From Kiritimatiellia bacterium (lineage in GTDB: Bacteria > Verrucomicrobiota > Kiritimatiellia > RFP12 > UBA1067): a stretch of 34,695 nt of DNA. The stretch is from positions 1 to 34,695 of the forward strand of contig JAHBAE010000049.1 of the NCBI GenBank assembly GCA_018384485.1, given 5' to 3'. Made by a program: the position numbers and the translations under genes. The notes beneath the pieces were generated by a model that was given only the letters and a program-made list of their open reading frames with translations, had not been told where the DNA came from and ran no database searches. Shown in pieces: positions 1-8,389 of the stretch (position 1 is the first letter of the stretch; each line of letters opens with the position of its first letter).

Positions 1-78
1 CTGAAAGGCATATGCGGCTTCTCCCCGCTTTTTCTAAACGCGACGGGTCCCCGCCCGTCGCCGACTGAGTTCTGCCTT
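1..78 (-). repeat. Left copy of a ~78-bp inverted repeat pair
   Basis: The first 78 bases match the reverse complement of 8623-8699 with about eight mismatches and one single-base indel. They share an identical 17-base outer end (CTGAAAGGCATATGCGG). The copy contains a perfect 8-bp hairpin, GCGACGGG-TCCCCG-CCCGTCGC. The window begins exactly at the outer edge of the repeat, which suggests, without proving, that a multicopy element ended the assembly here. Confidence 0.8.
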
Positions 79-103
79 GTGTGTCGGCAACGGGAAGAGC
101 AAG

Positions 104-217
104 TCAGGGATGCTGATGCTCGAAGCAATATTGCTGCTTTCCCTTGAACGAGTTGTCGTATCCGGGAAAACGGTCGCGCACCAAGACACCGATGTGATCA
201 CCACCCGAACCCCACCA
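104..217 (-). pseudogene. Possible C-terminal remnant of an unknown protein
   Basis: A 37-codon open stretch on the minus strand starts right after an in-frame TAA and ends with TGA at 106-104. It reads like genuine protein (DHIGVLVRDRFPGYDNSF and on to a QQYCFEHQHP end), unlike the other two frames. Shortly upstream, another frame carries RGTLMVGFG, so a frameshifted gene end is possible. The stop lies about 25 bases before the left repeat copy. No family is recognised, and chance reading is a real alternative. Confidence 0.25.
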
Positions 218-318
218 TTAGGGTGCCCCTCGAATCCATCGCATCGGCCCAGCGTCCAAACGCCCACGACTGGCGAACGCTTCCGTTCTCGTCGCGGTCG
301 ATGCGGGAATGCGCCGAA

Positions 319-348
319 GAAACAGCTTCGGCATTCCGAAGCTGTTTC
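319..348. repeat. Perfect 13-bp stem hairpin
   Basis: GAAACAGCTTCGG and its exact reverse complement are separated by the loop CATT. No T-tract follows on either strand, so it looks more like a repetitive extragenic palindrome than a terminator. Confidence 0.7.
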
Positions 349-426
349 GAAGGGAACCTTCGACCGAAGGGAGAACCGCCGCAACGCGGCGTCCCGCAAG
401 GGGGCGCGATGGGCCGGTTGAGTTGG

Positions 427-540
427 TCACCGAAGCAGAGGTAGGTTATCCCCCTCACTCCGCTTGATGAGATACGGATCAAGCGTCCGTCGCTTGAACC
501 ATTGCGACGTCGCCTCAAAGCCATAGCAGTCAATTTGCAT
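427..540 (-). CDS. Small ORF (37 aa) with a strong ribosome binding site, function unknown
   Basis: The ATG at 540 is preceded by AAAGGAG with a seven-base spacer, one of the best Shine-Dalgarno sites in the window. The 37-residue product starts MQIDCYGFEATSQWFKRR and ends PLLR before TGA at 429-427. It has no signal peptide, membrane segment or recognised domain. The good start with an abrupt stop inside repeat-rich DNA suits a truncated 5' gene fragment as well as a true small protein. It lies downstream of the six-gene island operon on the same strand. Confidence 0.3.
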   Translation of the reverse strand: MQIDCYGFEATSQWFKRRTLDPYLIKRSEGDNLPLLR

Positions 541-574
541 GGCACAGCTCCTTTCGTTTGGGTGTGAACGATGA

Positions 575-594
575 GCGCGGCAGGACTGCCGCGC
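575..594. repeat. GC-rich hairpin (8-bp stem)
   Basis: GCGCGGCA-GGAC-TGCCGCGC is a perfect palindromic stem-loop. It shares the core GCGGCA/TGCCGC with the longer hairpin at 654-683, so the two may belong to one small repeat family. Confidence 0.6.
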
Positions 595-653
595 CATGAT
601 TGAAATAGTAAAACCGCGCTCACCCGAACGCGGCACTCACATGAAGATTAGAA

Positions 654-687
654 ACGAAACGCGGCAGAATTGCCGCGTTTCGTTTTT
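654..687 (+). terminator. Rho-independent-terminator-like hairpin
   Basis: A perfect 13-bp stem (ACGAAACGCGGCA, loop GAAT, exact complement) is followed on the plus strand by TTTT. No convincing plus-strand gene precedes it. On the minus strand the downstream sequence is TTCTAATCTTC, only weakly T-rich. It could still stop transcription leaving the island operon leftward. Confidence 0.5.
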
Positions 688-731
688 CGATTTTCCGCAC
701 TACTTCAATACGTCGCAGCAGATTGAAATAC

Positions 732-866
732 TTACTTGACCTTGACTTTCATGAAGAACGACTTGGCGTTATCAACTGCCGATGTCGCCGTGAATTTCAA
801 CTTGCCGCCTTGTGACTCCTTGAATTCAAGCGCAACCTTCAACGAATGTACGTATCTGCGCGAGAT
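732..866 (-). pseudogene. C-terminal remnant of a probably exported protein
   Basis: A 44-codon open stretch on the minus strand begins right after an in-frame TGA (869-867) and ends with TAA at 734-732. Its last ~34 residues read convincingly as a beta-rich protein end (VALEFKESQGGKLKF, then SFFMKVKVK). No start codon with a ribosome binding site lies in the open stretch. Neighbouring frames upstream (876-1005) carry plausible protein-like text, which suggests a frameshifted or eroded gene. No family can be named. It lies between the 614-codon gene and the terminator-like hairpin at 654. Confidence 0.4.
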
Positions 867-1044
867 TCACCTCTCCGGCGAATACGAGGCCTCGATCCGC
901 GCTTCGTCGGCATGGTCCTCCAGCGACGGCAAGTTCGGCGCAGACAACGCCACCATCTCTTTCGACCTCCCCCTAACCCAAGTGGAATCTCCCACCGCGG
1001 CGGATTGACCAGCCCTCAATCCGCCGCGCTTCACTGACCATAGA

Positions 1045-2808
1045 TCACAGGGACGTACGCTTCCCGGAATAGAAAAATGCGCACGGAGGCGTCGTACCAT
1101 TCTTGGGATTCTCAAATATCAATTTAACGGCTCCGTCCTCTGAACCTTGTTCGCCAAAAACCAAATCAACCTCAACAGAGGAAAAATCCGTGATTTTCTT
1201 TCCTGAAAGATCGCAAACCACATCACCAAAGGCATCATTTGAATCGACATATCGAGTGCCTGCTTTTGCATTTTGCTTAAAGTCGGGAGTGAGATCAATT
1301 GTTTTCATTGCGCCCTTATTGAGCGCCACAACCCTGATCTTTAATTTCTCTTTCTCGCCGATTAACCACGGCCTAATTGCTCCGATTCTAAAACCATCAT
1401 CCGTTTCCGTTAGGGAAACTCTCTTTATCTCGCGGCGAAGCGAAGTGTCATTCAACGTTCCCATCAACTTTGCATAAACAAGTCGTTCCACCAAGGATAC
1501 GTGCTTGTTTTCGGCATCCGTCGTCATCAAGCGGACAATCCTTTTCCGTGCCAATTCCCTATCTGCATCGTAACAGAGATTGTTGAGCAGCGTCCGACAC
1601 AAGAACAATCCATGTCCAGGGAAGCTTGTATGGGGTTGCACATTCTCCATTGTGCCTTTTTTTCTTATTGGATCTAAAGTCTTCATCGACGTAATGTCAA
1701 AGCACCTCTGCGACATTGCAAACTTGACATACAAAGCCTCAAGGTTGTCCACCATTCCCTGCAAGACTTCAATCGCCTCCTTTTTATATCCATGGGCAAC
1801 ATACTCACGAGCGACGAAATATGCCAAATCCCAATCGTGCGTTTTCGTATTACTTGCAATAATTTCAAGATGTCGCCGCAGCTCGTCCCACGGCATTTTC
1901 TCCTTCTTCGCGCCAATCGTCATCATTGAAACAGAGGCCCTAATCCTGTCTTTTCGAACAATTGGACGATATCGTCTCTCATACATTTCACTTGCATATA
2001 TCGCATCGCCGACATCAGCTTCTCCCACAGCCGGAACATGTGTCAGCGCATAAAGCATCCGATAATACCAATATATCGGAAGGTATGAGAACCGCGCCTC
2101 ATTGCGCTTCAAGAATGAATACACAAGACTCTTTGAATCATCCCCCTGATTGGCAACGCTAAGTATCGCGACCAACTCTCTGCAATCACTTCGCGCCGTT
2201 CTCCAAGCGTCGTCGAGCGAATGCTTCTGTGCCAACTGCCACTGCCGCCAAAATAATTCCTCGTTAATCGCGTTCAACGCCGAGAGTCTATTCTTCTCAA
2301 TTTCATTCTCTTGCTTTACAAACCCCAAAAGTATTTCGTTTTGTGCATTCTGGTAATTCATATACGATGTCGCGGCACATTCGGCCAAACGCAATGCAAT
2401 GAGATATGGGTTAGGCACAAGAATTGCCCCAGGAGAAGGAATCGCCTTATAAATCGCACCCTTGCGCTGCAACTCAACACATTCATGAAGGCAATCAAGA
2501 TCCATAATAACCTTACGGATGTCGGTGAACACCCTCATCAAAGCCACGATTTCATGCGCAGCCTCTTCATCCTCAATCGTGGACAAATTGATGTTGTTGT
2601 CCGTCAGGTTCTCATACTCTTCCTCGATAACCGCAGAATTGTTTTTATTCTGCTCAACACGAGAAACGGCCCAGTTCAGGTGATTCAACAGCACAACCGC
2701 AGTTTCCGCCTTCTCTTTCGACAATGCTTTTTCGCCGCCAAACAGCCCGGCAAAGGATGAAGCGGCAATAATCACGACTAACACCGTAACAGCCAATGTC
2801 TTTTTCAT
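1045..2808 (-). CDS. Exported helical protein of unknown function (587 aa)
   Basis: I chose the ATG at 2808 because AGGAG lies nine bases upstream; it gives a signal peptide (MKKTLAVTVLVVIIAASSFAG) of Sec type. The frame stays open further upstream, but that extension overlaps the preceding nuclease gene. Residues ~25-480 are mostly alpha-helical in composition with possible TPR-like stretches. The last ~110 residues look beta-rich (for example YVDSNDAFGDVVCDLSG and VEVDLVFGE) and may form a separate C-terminal domain. I recognise no family. It is the last gene of the six-gene island operon, 22 bases after the secreted nuclease gene, so it is probably co-transcribed with it and acts outside the cytoplasm. 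Confidence 0.75.
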   Translation of the reverse strand: MKKTLAVTVLVVIIAASSFAGLFGGEKALSKEKAETAVVLLNHLNWAVSRVEQNKNNSAVIEEEYENLTDNNINLSTIEDEEAAHEIVALMRVFTDIRKVIMDLDCLHECVELQRKGAIYKAIPSPGAILVPNPYLIALRLAECAATSYMNYQNAQNEILLGFVKQENEIEKNRLSALNAINEELFWRQWQLAQKHSLDDAWRTARSDCRELVAILSVANQGDDSKSLVYSFLKRNEARFSYLPIYWYYRMLYALTHVPAVGEADVGDAIYASEMYERRYRPIVRKDRIRASVSMMTIGAKKEKMPWDELRRHLEIIASNTKTHDWDLAYFVAREYVAHGYKKEAIEVLQGMVDNLEALYVKFAMSQRCFDITSMKTLDPIRKKGTMENVQPHTSFPGHGLFLCRTLLNNLCYDADRELARKRIVRLMTTDAENKHVSLVERLVYAKLMGTLNDTSLRREIKRVSLTETDDGFRIGAIRPWLIGEKEKLKIRVVALNKGAMKTIDLTPDFKQNAKAGTRYVDSNDAFGDVVCDLSGKKITDFSSVEVDLVFGEQGSEDGAVKLIFENPKNGTTPPCAFFYSGKRTSL

Positions 2809-2830
2809 CTGCATATTCTCCTTGTGTTTC

Positions 2831-3643
2831 TTAGAACCATTGAGTAACCTGATCCATATTTCGCAGTCCATCATCATCATCAGGATCAATGTCTGCGAAA
2901 AAACGAAATCCCGTAATCTGCTCTATCCGACGAACAGAACGCACATACATCAGATAATTACCAAGGAGTCCTTCGTCATTATCGACTTGAAAAGCCAACA
3001 TCATTCCACCCCTCGCAGGAGTGTAGATTACCTTAAAAAAAGATTCAGGAACTGCGATGTCACCATTCGATGTTTCAATTTTCTTCTTCTCGTTCTTCAT
3101 CGGAATACTTCCGAAAAGGCCTCCCTCGTCGGCGAAAATCGGCCCGGAAATAACATATACCACGTCAAACCGCTTCGCCGCGTTACGGACAAAATTCTCA
3201 ACACTCTTCCACACACCACTGTTGATATGTCCATATTGTGGACACATATTCGACATATAGAAACTATCTTCCATTATCCTGAACGCATACTCCATTTCAT
3301 TAGCCGGCGCCATGTGCCCGCGTTCAAATCCAGTCCCCGAATAGTCATATTTCCCCGGCGAATTGGAAACTGCATCATCACACTTAAACGAATCGTTTCG
3401 CGGGAACTCATGCGTCAAATCTTCCTTCTTTAGTCTATACGCGACCCATCTCGGCTGACGCTTTTCCCGATCATACCCCAGGGCATAGCCAAGTCGCTCG
3501 TTTTCTTGACCGAACCGAGGGACGACCTCAAGTTCGGGTGAAACGCCTATCGGCTGAAGCTTTCGGTGTGCAAATTGATCACTGTCGCAATTTGCAGTTC
3601 CCACAACGAACAACGCAACAACCAAATAAAACGCCTTATTCAT
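2831..3643 (-). CDS. Secreted DNA/RNA non-specific endonuclease (NUC family)
   Basis: The 270-residue product has an N-terminal signal sequence (hydrophobic core at residues 4-18; Cys19 with a poor lipobox). The beta-beta-alpha-metal nuclease core is intact. ERGHMAPA at residues 107-114 matches the DRGH motif, with H110 as expected general base. The motif NSGVWKSVE supplies N141 (metal ligand) and E149. The family cleaves DNA and RNA with little sequence preference using Mg2+. Export implies a role in the periplasm or outside the cell, such as nutrient nucleic-acid degradation or attack on incoming DNA. Its ATG overlaps the stop of the preceding lipoprotein gene (ATGA, 3640-3643), so translation is probably coupled. 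Confidence 0.85.
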   Translation of the reverse strand: MNKAFYLVVALFVVGTANCDSDQFAHRKLQPIGVSPELEVVPRFGQENERLGYALGYDREKRQPRWVAYRLKKEDLTHEFPRNDSFKCDDAVSNSPGKYDYSGTGFERGHMAPANEMEYAFRIMEDSFYMSNMCPQYGHINSGVWKSVENFVRNAAKRFDVVYVISGPIFADEGGLFGSIPMKNEKKKIETSNGDIAVPESFFKVIYTPARGGMMLAFQVDNDEGLLGNYLMYVRSVRRIEQITGFRFFADIDPDDDDGLRNMDQVTQWF

Positions 3644-4974
3644 CGAGCCTCAAAGCCCTCCTTCAAAAGCGCTTGCATGGTGGACTGTTTCTTATCCTTT
3701 GGAACACTTGACTTTATTGATTGAAGATCAAACTCGGCATCAATACTAAATGGAATGTAACCACTACTATACAACTCCTTGGATGTCATGTCAAAGGCAT
3801 TCGCCAGAAAAGGAACATAGACCTTCTCATAAAGTCGTTTCAACCCTGCATGGCTAATCTTCTCCATCTGCAATGTTGAGGTGTATTTTACGAGACTACG
3901 CGCTAATGGCTTGTATCTCTTATCCTTCACTTCATTCAAGGTTACATTACACCATTCATTACTATCATAATAATCCATCATACGCATACATTCGAGCAAT
4001 GTCACGGCAAATGGATAGTCAAACACAAGCAAATCCGCTTTTTTGACGGCTTTAGCCCGATCGGCATACTGCTCGCTCAGATACAACAAACGCGCATTTT
4101 GGATGTCCTTATCCTTCCGCAGATTCTCCTTCGCCACATTGCAAAGCCCATCGTACATCCGCACGATGGCATCGCGATCCTCCTGATATTGTTCGCGCCA
4201 ATCAATGTACGCGCCTCTTTGCGCATATTGATTTTCATACGAAGGTAGTGGTTGCTTATGAGTGTTCCAATCCCAAAAAATGCAACTTAACAATGTATAC
4301 CATAAACCCTTCTGCAGGTAACGATAATCCCATTCCTCATCCGACAGAATCTGACGTAATATCTTTTCACGATCACCTTTATCAAGGTTCACCAATTCGT
4401 TCCCCGAGAATGTTTCACCCCATTTCATTACACTATCACCAAACTTTGAATCCCCTTTGAGCTCCTGATCAACAAGCTCATCCAACATCTCCTTAAAAGC
4501 TCTCTCAGAAGCATCACGCCGTCTCTCCAATTCCTCTCGCTTCTGCCTCGGTCCAAAATCTTTCGCAACATCTATTTGGGGATGCGCGACCATTCCATAC
4601 GTCAACGATTTCTCAGGCGCAAGCTGTAGGGACTGCAATACCATTGTATTCGCGGCATTCATCTTGCACATTCTCACATTCAAGCAACATGCTAAAATGG
4701 CCAGCTCTGCCTCGCTTAATGCTTCACTCCTGTTCAACTTCGGAACGATTACCTCTTCATATATTCCATCCGAATAATGCGCAAGTTGGCTCAAGGTGGG
4801 CGGTTCATTTTCCAATCGAACCTCCCCGGACTCATTATTAACGCTTATCGAACATGCTTTTTCACCGCCCTTTTGGGAATACTTCGTCCACTCGCCGTCA
4901 GTCTCCTGTTTAATAGTAGTCATACATCCGGCGAGTATCAAAACAACCATCAATAGCCCAATAGATTTTTTCAT
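3640..4974 (-). CDS. Lipoprotein of unknown function (444 aa)
   Basis: The ATG at 4974 is preceded by AAGGAG with a six-base spacer. It starts a classical lipoprotein signal, MKKSIGLLMVVLILAGC, with lipobox LAGC at the Cys. The mature part is about 425 residues, strongly helical and charged, with a lysine/arginine/glutamate-rich segment around residues 145-190. No domain is recognised. It lies between a one-TM protein gene (11 bases upstream) and the secreted nuclease gene (four-base overlap). These three envelope proteins may work together, but that is inference from the operon only. Confidence 0.8.
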   Translation of the reverse strand: MKKSIGLLMVVLILAGCMTTIKQETDGEWTKYSQKGGEKACSISVNNESGEVRLENEPPTLSQLAHYSDGIYEEVIVPKLNRSEALSEAELAILACCLNVRMCKMNAANTMVLQSLQLAPEKSLTYGMVAHPQIDVAKDFGPRQKREELERRRDASERAFKEMLDELVDQELKGDSKFGDSVMKWGETFSGNELVNLDKGDREKILRQILSDEEWDYRYLQKGLWYTLLSCIFWDWNTHKQPLPSYENQYAQRGAYIDWREQYQEDRDAIVRMYDGLCNVAKENLRKDKDIQNARLLYLSEQYADRAKAVKKADLLVFDYPFAVTLLECMRMMDYYDSNEWCNVTLNEVKDKRYKPLARSLVKYTSTLQMEKISHAGLKRLYEKVYVPFLANAFDMTSKELYSSGYIPFSIDAEFDLQSIKSSVPKDKKQSTMQALLKEGFEAR

Positions 4975-4985
4975 GCCAAACTCCT

Positions 4986-5636
4986 TCACTTCTCAAAGAT
5001 AAAGAGCCCATTCAACTCCAGTTGAACAGACTCTTTTGTTTCAAAGGGAACTGCAAACGGACACTCCCAATGTTTTAAAGCCGTTTGAAAGTTGCGCCAG
5101 CATTCCATTTTTTTCGTTTCCATAATGGAATCAATGTTGAGATCATTTGAATAGGCATCAAACTTCTCCAGAAATCGATCTCGAACAAGCAATTTTCCCT
5201 CGCAAGCAACAATGGAAACCGAATACTTCAATAAGACTTCACAACTGGCTTTTTCATGTCCAGACACATCCCCTGTCAAATTTGCTCCGCCGTGTACGAC
5301 AACAAAAACCCTGTTGTTTTGAGGGTAAACGCTCTCGACCTTATCAAGATTGACACTCAAAGTGTTCTTGGCGCCCTTCATTTCATACATGTATGGCAAA
5401 TGGATATTCTGAAGAGCAACATCTTGATAATCCAATTCGATGAAAAGCTCTTCCTTGTCAGGTTTTCCTCCGTCAGAATCCGCGTTAATTTTCACACTTA
5501 AAACCATTGCTACGGCTGCAAGCAATACAGCAACCACAACCATGACGGCAACACGCCATTTATGACGTGCTGACGATGCTCCTACAAAACTTTCAATGCC
5601 ATTTCCGGCTCTATCCTTATCAGAAGACCTCATCAC
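4986..5636 (-). CDS. One-TM membrane protein of unknown function (216 aa)
   Basis: The start is either GTG 5636 or the directly following ATG 5633. GAGGAG lies 8 or 11 bases upstream, which slightly favours GTG. A short cytoplasmic head (residues 1-25) is followed by one membrane segment at ~28-48 (VAVMVVVAVLLAAVAMVLSV). A ~165-residue domain outside the cytoplasm follows, with beta-strand-like alternation (RVFVVVHGGANLTGDVSG). No family is recognised. It starts 45 bases after the methyltransferase stop, so it physically links the restriction-modification pair to the lipoprotein and nuclease genes. Confidence 0.7.
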   Translation of the reverse strand: MMRSSDKDRAGNGIESFVGASSARHKWRVAVMVVVAVLLAAVAMVLSVKINADSDGGKPDKEELFIELDYQDVALQNIHLPYMYEMKGAKNTLSVNLDKVESVYPQNNRVFVVVHGGANLTGDVSGHEKASCEVLLKYSVSIVACEGKLLVRDRFLEKFDAYSNDLNIDSIMETKKMECWRNFQTALKHWECPFAVPFETKESVQLELNGLFIFEK

Positions 5637-5681
5637 GACAACAGCTCCTCATGTCGGGTTTCAACGAGTTTTAAAGACAGT

Positions 5682-7112
5682 TCAAATGACACCTCCAGCC
5701 TTGGCCAGCATTGCCAGCGACGCAGCCTTGATTGCGGGATCGACCGCACGTTTGGCGAGATTGGAGAGGGACGAGTGCTTCGCATCGGGCGGCACCTTGA
5801 CCTTGAACGACACCTTGGCCTGATCCAACTTGTCCGACGCGACAAGAAACTGGAACGGGCAGGTCCCGAAGAGCGATTGCGCGAAGTTCCTCTCGTCAAG
5901 CAGCTCGTGCGGCTTGTAGGACTTCGCCGCCTTGTCGGTGACAAAATCACCCATCTTTTCGCTGCCGATGTTGAACCGCTTTAAGACGGCGCAAATGGCC
6001 TCTTCCTCACGGTCAATGCCGATCCAGCGACGTTCAAGGTTGTAGGCGGCCTGCATGGTCGTTCCCGATCCGCAGAACGCATCAAGGACGAGATCGCCGG
6101 GATTCGAGGACGCGGCGACAATGTTCTCGAGCATCGCAAGGTTTTTCTCGGTCGGGTAGCCCGTGATGACCATGTTCTGATTGATTGAATCGCGATAATT
6201 CAGCCAAATGTCCTGCTGCGGGACGCCCTTGCCGGGATCGAAGAAGACCTTGCGGCGCGGGTTGCCGTTCTTCGACCAGTAGATTTCGCCTTTAGCGTCC
6301 AGTTCGTCCAGCGTCGTCGGCGTGTACTGCCAGTGCTTGCCCTTGGGCGGCAACATTCCGCGCCACTTGCCGCCCGTCGCGCCGTTGCGCGTGCCGGGGG
6401 CATGAACTGGCACGCGCTTGTAGCGGCGACCTGTTTTCTCGTCCACATACGGATATTCGTCGGCGATCTTGTCCTCGCTCCACGGATCAAACGGACGGTT
6501 CCAGACAAACTCGTTTGACTTCGTGTAGAAGAGGATGTAGTCGGCGATGTTACCGAAGCGGTTGCGCGTCGTGTTCTTCGTGCTGCACTTCTTGCGCGTG
6601 ATCCAGTTCTGGAAATGCTCCTTGCCGAAAACCTCGTCCATCACCATCTTGATTTCAAACGCCATGTTGTCATCAAGATGAACATAGATCGAACCGTCGT
6701 CCGCCAGCAGTTCGCGAATCACCAGCAGCCGTTCGCGCAGGAACTCGACGAACTGCGCACCCTGCAACAAGTCGGCATAGGCGTCCTTCTGGTCACGGGA
6801 CTGAAAGACGCTGTTCGTCGCATACGGCGGATCGATATAGACGAGCCGCACCTTCCCGCGAACACTGTCATCGTTCAATAGCATCCGCAGAATCGGGAGA
6901 TTGTCACCCCAATAGAGACGATTCACCGTCATCGTCGGATCATCGGCAACGCCCCACACCTTGAACGTCTGCGCACAGGGGCCGGACAGGATTTCCGCAA
7001 CCGGCTTCTTGCCCGCATAAGACAACGTAACGGAAAGATCGGCGTCCGCGGCAGTCCTTTCAATGGATTGCCGTTCACCGTTCCACTTCGTTGTCGATAC
7101 GCCCGTCGCCAT
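5682..7112 (-). CDS. Site-specific DNA methyltransferase, beta class (N6-adenine or N4-cytosine)
   Basis: The 476-residue protein has catalytic motif IV, DPPY, at residues 94-97 and the S-adenosylmethionine-binding motif I, DAFCGSGTT, at 344-352. The order IV before I defines the beta class of amino-methyltransferases, which includes type II M.MTases and type III Mod subunits. The region between is the likely target-recognition segment. It starts one base after the stop of the adjacent 292-residue gene. The pairing, the absence of a helicase-type Res gene, and no type I subunits point to a type II system. It would protect host DNA from the neighbouring nuclease. The last ~80 residues (containing FKVKVPPDAKHSS) are typical of Mod-like tails. 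Confidence 0.93.
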   Translation of the reverse strand: MATGVSTTKWNGERQSIERTAADADLSVTLSYAGKKPVAEILSGPCAQTFKVWGVADDPTMTVNRLYWGDNLPILRMLLNDDSVRGKVRLVYIDPPYATNSVFQSRDQKDAYADLLQGAQFVEFLRERLLVIRELLADDGSIYVHLDDNMAFEIKMVMDEVFGKEHFQNWITRKKCSTKNTTRNRFGNIADYILFYTKSNEFVWNRPFDPWSEDKIADEYPYVDEKTGRRYKRVPVHAPGTRNGATGGKWRGMLPPKGKHWQYTPTTLDELDAKGEIYWSKNGNPRRKVFFDPGKGVPQQDIWLNYRDSINQNMVITGYPTEKNLAMLENIVAASSNPGDLVLDAFCGSGTTMQAAYNLERRWIGIDREEEAICAVLKRFNIGSEKMGDFVTDKAAKSYKPHELLDERNFAQSLFGTCPFQFLVASDKLDQAKVSFKVKVPPDAKHSSLSNLAKRAVDPAIKAASLAMLAKAGGVI

Positions 7113-7113
7113 G

Positions 7114-7992
7114 TTACTTCACCAACCAATCCTTTGTCAGCCGTTCGTCCAGCATCCGCAATGTCGTGACGAGAATCTTGCCCTTGCCGCGCTTTTCGAT
7201 TTCGGCGTAGTCGCGCCACATCGAGCCAAGCAGAAGTCCCGGCCCATCATTGAGGAAGATCACCTTCGTACCCATGCGCTTTTTCTTGCAGTACGCAAGA
7301 ATCTCGTCTGCGCAATTCTTGTACCCGCCCGTTCGGTCGTCCTCCTGTGCGCCGCCACGATCAGAATCATATAGCGCCAAAACAACCGCTAGAACCTTGT
7401 CCGTCTTGGGATCGCATATGAGAAAGTCAACAGGACGTCGCGGATTGGGATAGTTCTTGAACACATCCCCAAGAAGAATGTCCTTACCCGCACGTTCGGG
7501 TCCCTTGATGGCGTATTGCGGGAACTTGCGACGCATCACGGCAAAGAACTTCTCCGTCAGGTCATAGCCCTTCTTGCCGCGATCCTTGTATTCCCACAGG
7601 ACAGCACACAACGCCTCGTCCGGCAAGGGTCGGCTGTCGAACGCCTTCTGAACCTCGTTGATCTTTCTGAAACGGTGCTGGAAATCATCGCAGATCTTCT
7701 GTGCCGAGCTTTTCTTCTTCAACAGCTCCACGGGCGTATCGGGGCTAACGTACTTACGAAAAACACGCGCCAACTGGATTCGCATCCAACTGTCACTGAT
7801 CTCGCAAATGCCCTTGAAAAGGGCAGTTGAATCCTCACTACGCTTGAGGATTTCGGAGAACATGACCAGAACCGGCTTGTAGAGTTCGCACGCGCTGACG
7901 AGAATATCCGGGTAGTATTCACCCGTCGTGAGGGTGATCCACACGTTGCCATCGGCCTTGTAGTCGCCAAACGATTTTAATCTCTTTGCCAT
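7114..7992 (-). CDS. Probable type II restriction endonuclease
   Basis: The 292-residue protein is cytoplasmic and stands immediately before the methyltransferase gene in the position of its cognate nuclease. The segment RPVDFLICD (residues 186-194) followed by ALYDSDRGGAQEDDRTGGY (206-224) resembles the beta-hairpin core and downstream helix of PD-(D/E)xK restriction enzymes. D189 is a candidate metal ligand. From memory, relatives carry an acidic residue at the end of the strand before YDSDRGG, where this protein has VVLAL, so the active site may be altered. The DNA specificity cannot be read from sequence. Start ATG 7992 has a weak AAGAAG site upstream. Confidence 0.65.
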   Translation of the reverse strand: MAKRLKSFGDYKADGNVWITLTTGEYYPDILVSACELYKPVLVMFSEILKRSEDSTALFKGICEISDSWMRIQLARVFRKYVSPDTPVELLKKKSSAQKICDDFQHRFRKINEVQKAFDSRPLPDEALCAVLWEYKDRGKKGYDLTEKFFAVMRRKFPQYAIKGPERAGKDILLGDVFKNYPNPRRPVDFLICDPKTDKVLAVVLALYDSDRGGAQEDDRTGGYKNCADEILAYCKKKRMGTKVIFLNDGPGLLLGSMWRDYAEIEKRGKGKILVTTLRMLDERLTKDWLVK

Positions 7993-8161
7993 TTCGAATC
8001 TTCTTGTTGATGCTTTCAGGGCATAGTTACCCTAATAAAACCACATATATTTTATCATTTTTCATCCACAAAAACAACGGCCAAAATGGGATTTTCAGCG
8101 AAATAAAGTGGCTGCGTCGCTACTTGACAAACGCACGAACGCGCCGCGACTCTGGCGTGAT

Positions 8162-8293
8162 TCAGTAGTCCTTATCGACCAACGAAAGTTTGCATGTACC
8201 GGCAAAGGGCGAACCGCAGATGTGGCATTTGTCCGCATCGCACCAATCACCCTTGATGCGACTGAGATATCCTTGCGAATCAATGACCACATG
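8162..8293 (-). pseudogene. Possible C-terminal fragment of a zinc-binding protein
   Basis: The minus strand reads HVVIDSQGYLSRIKG, then a cysteine cluster WCDADKCHICGSPFAGTC, and ends SLVDKDY before TGA at 8164-8162. The spacing of the cysteines and histidine suggests a small zinc ribbon. The 5' part is missing: the frame runs directly into the GGGGACTG palindrome cluster at 8293. No plausible start exists outside that cluster. It is a gene end cut off by repeats, or a chance reading. Confidence 0.35.
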
Positions 8294-8384
8294 GGGACTG
8301 GCCCCACTGCCCAATCGGAGACTGCCCATTCGGGGACTGTCCCCGTTGCCAATTGCCCCCGCTGCCAATTGGGGGACTGTCCCC
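8293..8384. repeat. Cluster of GGGGACTGTCCCC palindromes
   Basis: Units occur at 8293-8305 (GGGGACTGGCCCC), 8332-8344 and 8372-8384 (both GGGGACTGTCCCC), with degenerate copies between them (GGAGACTGCCC). Spacers contain variants of GCTGCCAATT. The cluster lies exactly between the broken 5' ends of two gene fragments. Confidence 0.8.
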
Positions 8385-8389
8385 GCTGC

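Noticed and set aside
736-1008. Plus-strand open frame of 90 codons
   Set aside because: The minus strand of the same stretch ends in a convincing protein C-terminus, and the plus frame has no ribosome binding site.
5682-7992. Type III restriction system (Mod/Res)
   Set aside because: The methyltransferase resembles Mod, but the partner has 292 residues and no helicase motifs, so a type II pair fits better.
8293-8384. CRISPR array
   Set aside because: Units are only ~13 bases, irregularly spaced, palindromic and degenerate. There are no spacers of uniform length and no cas genes.
8108-8389. N-terminal extension of the four-helix-bundle frame
   Set aside because: It consists of palindromic repeats and antisense of another fragment. 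The family N-terminus is absent, so this is not a genuine 171-residue protein.
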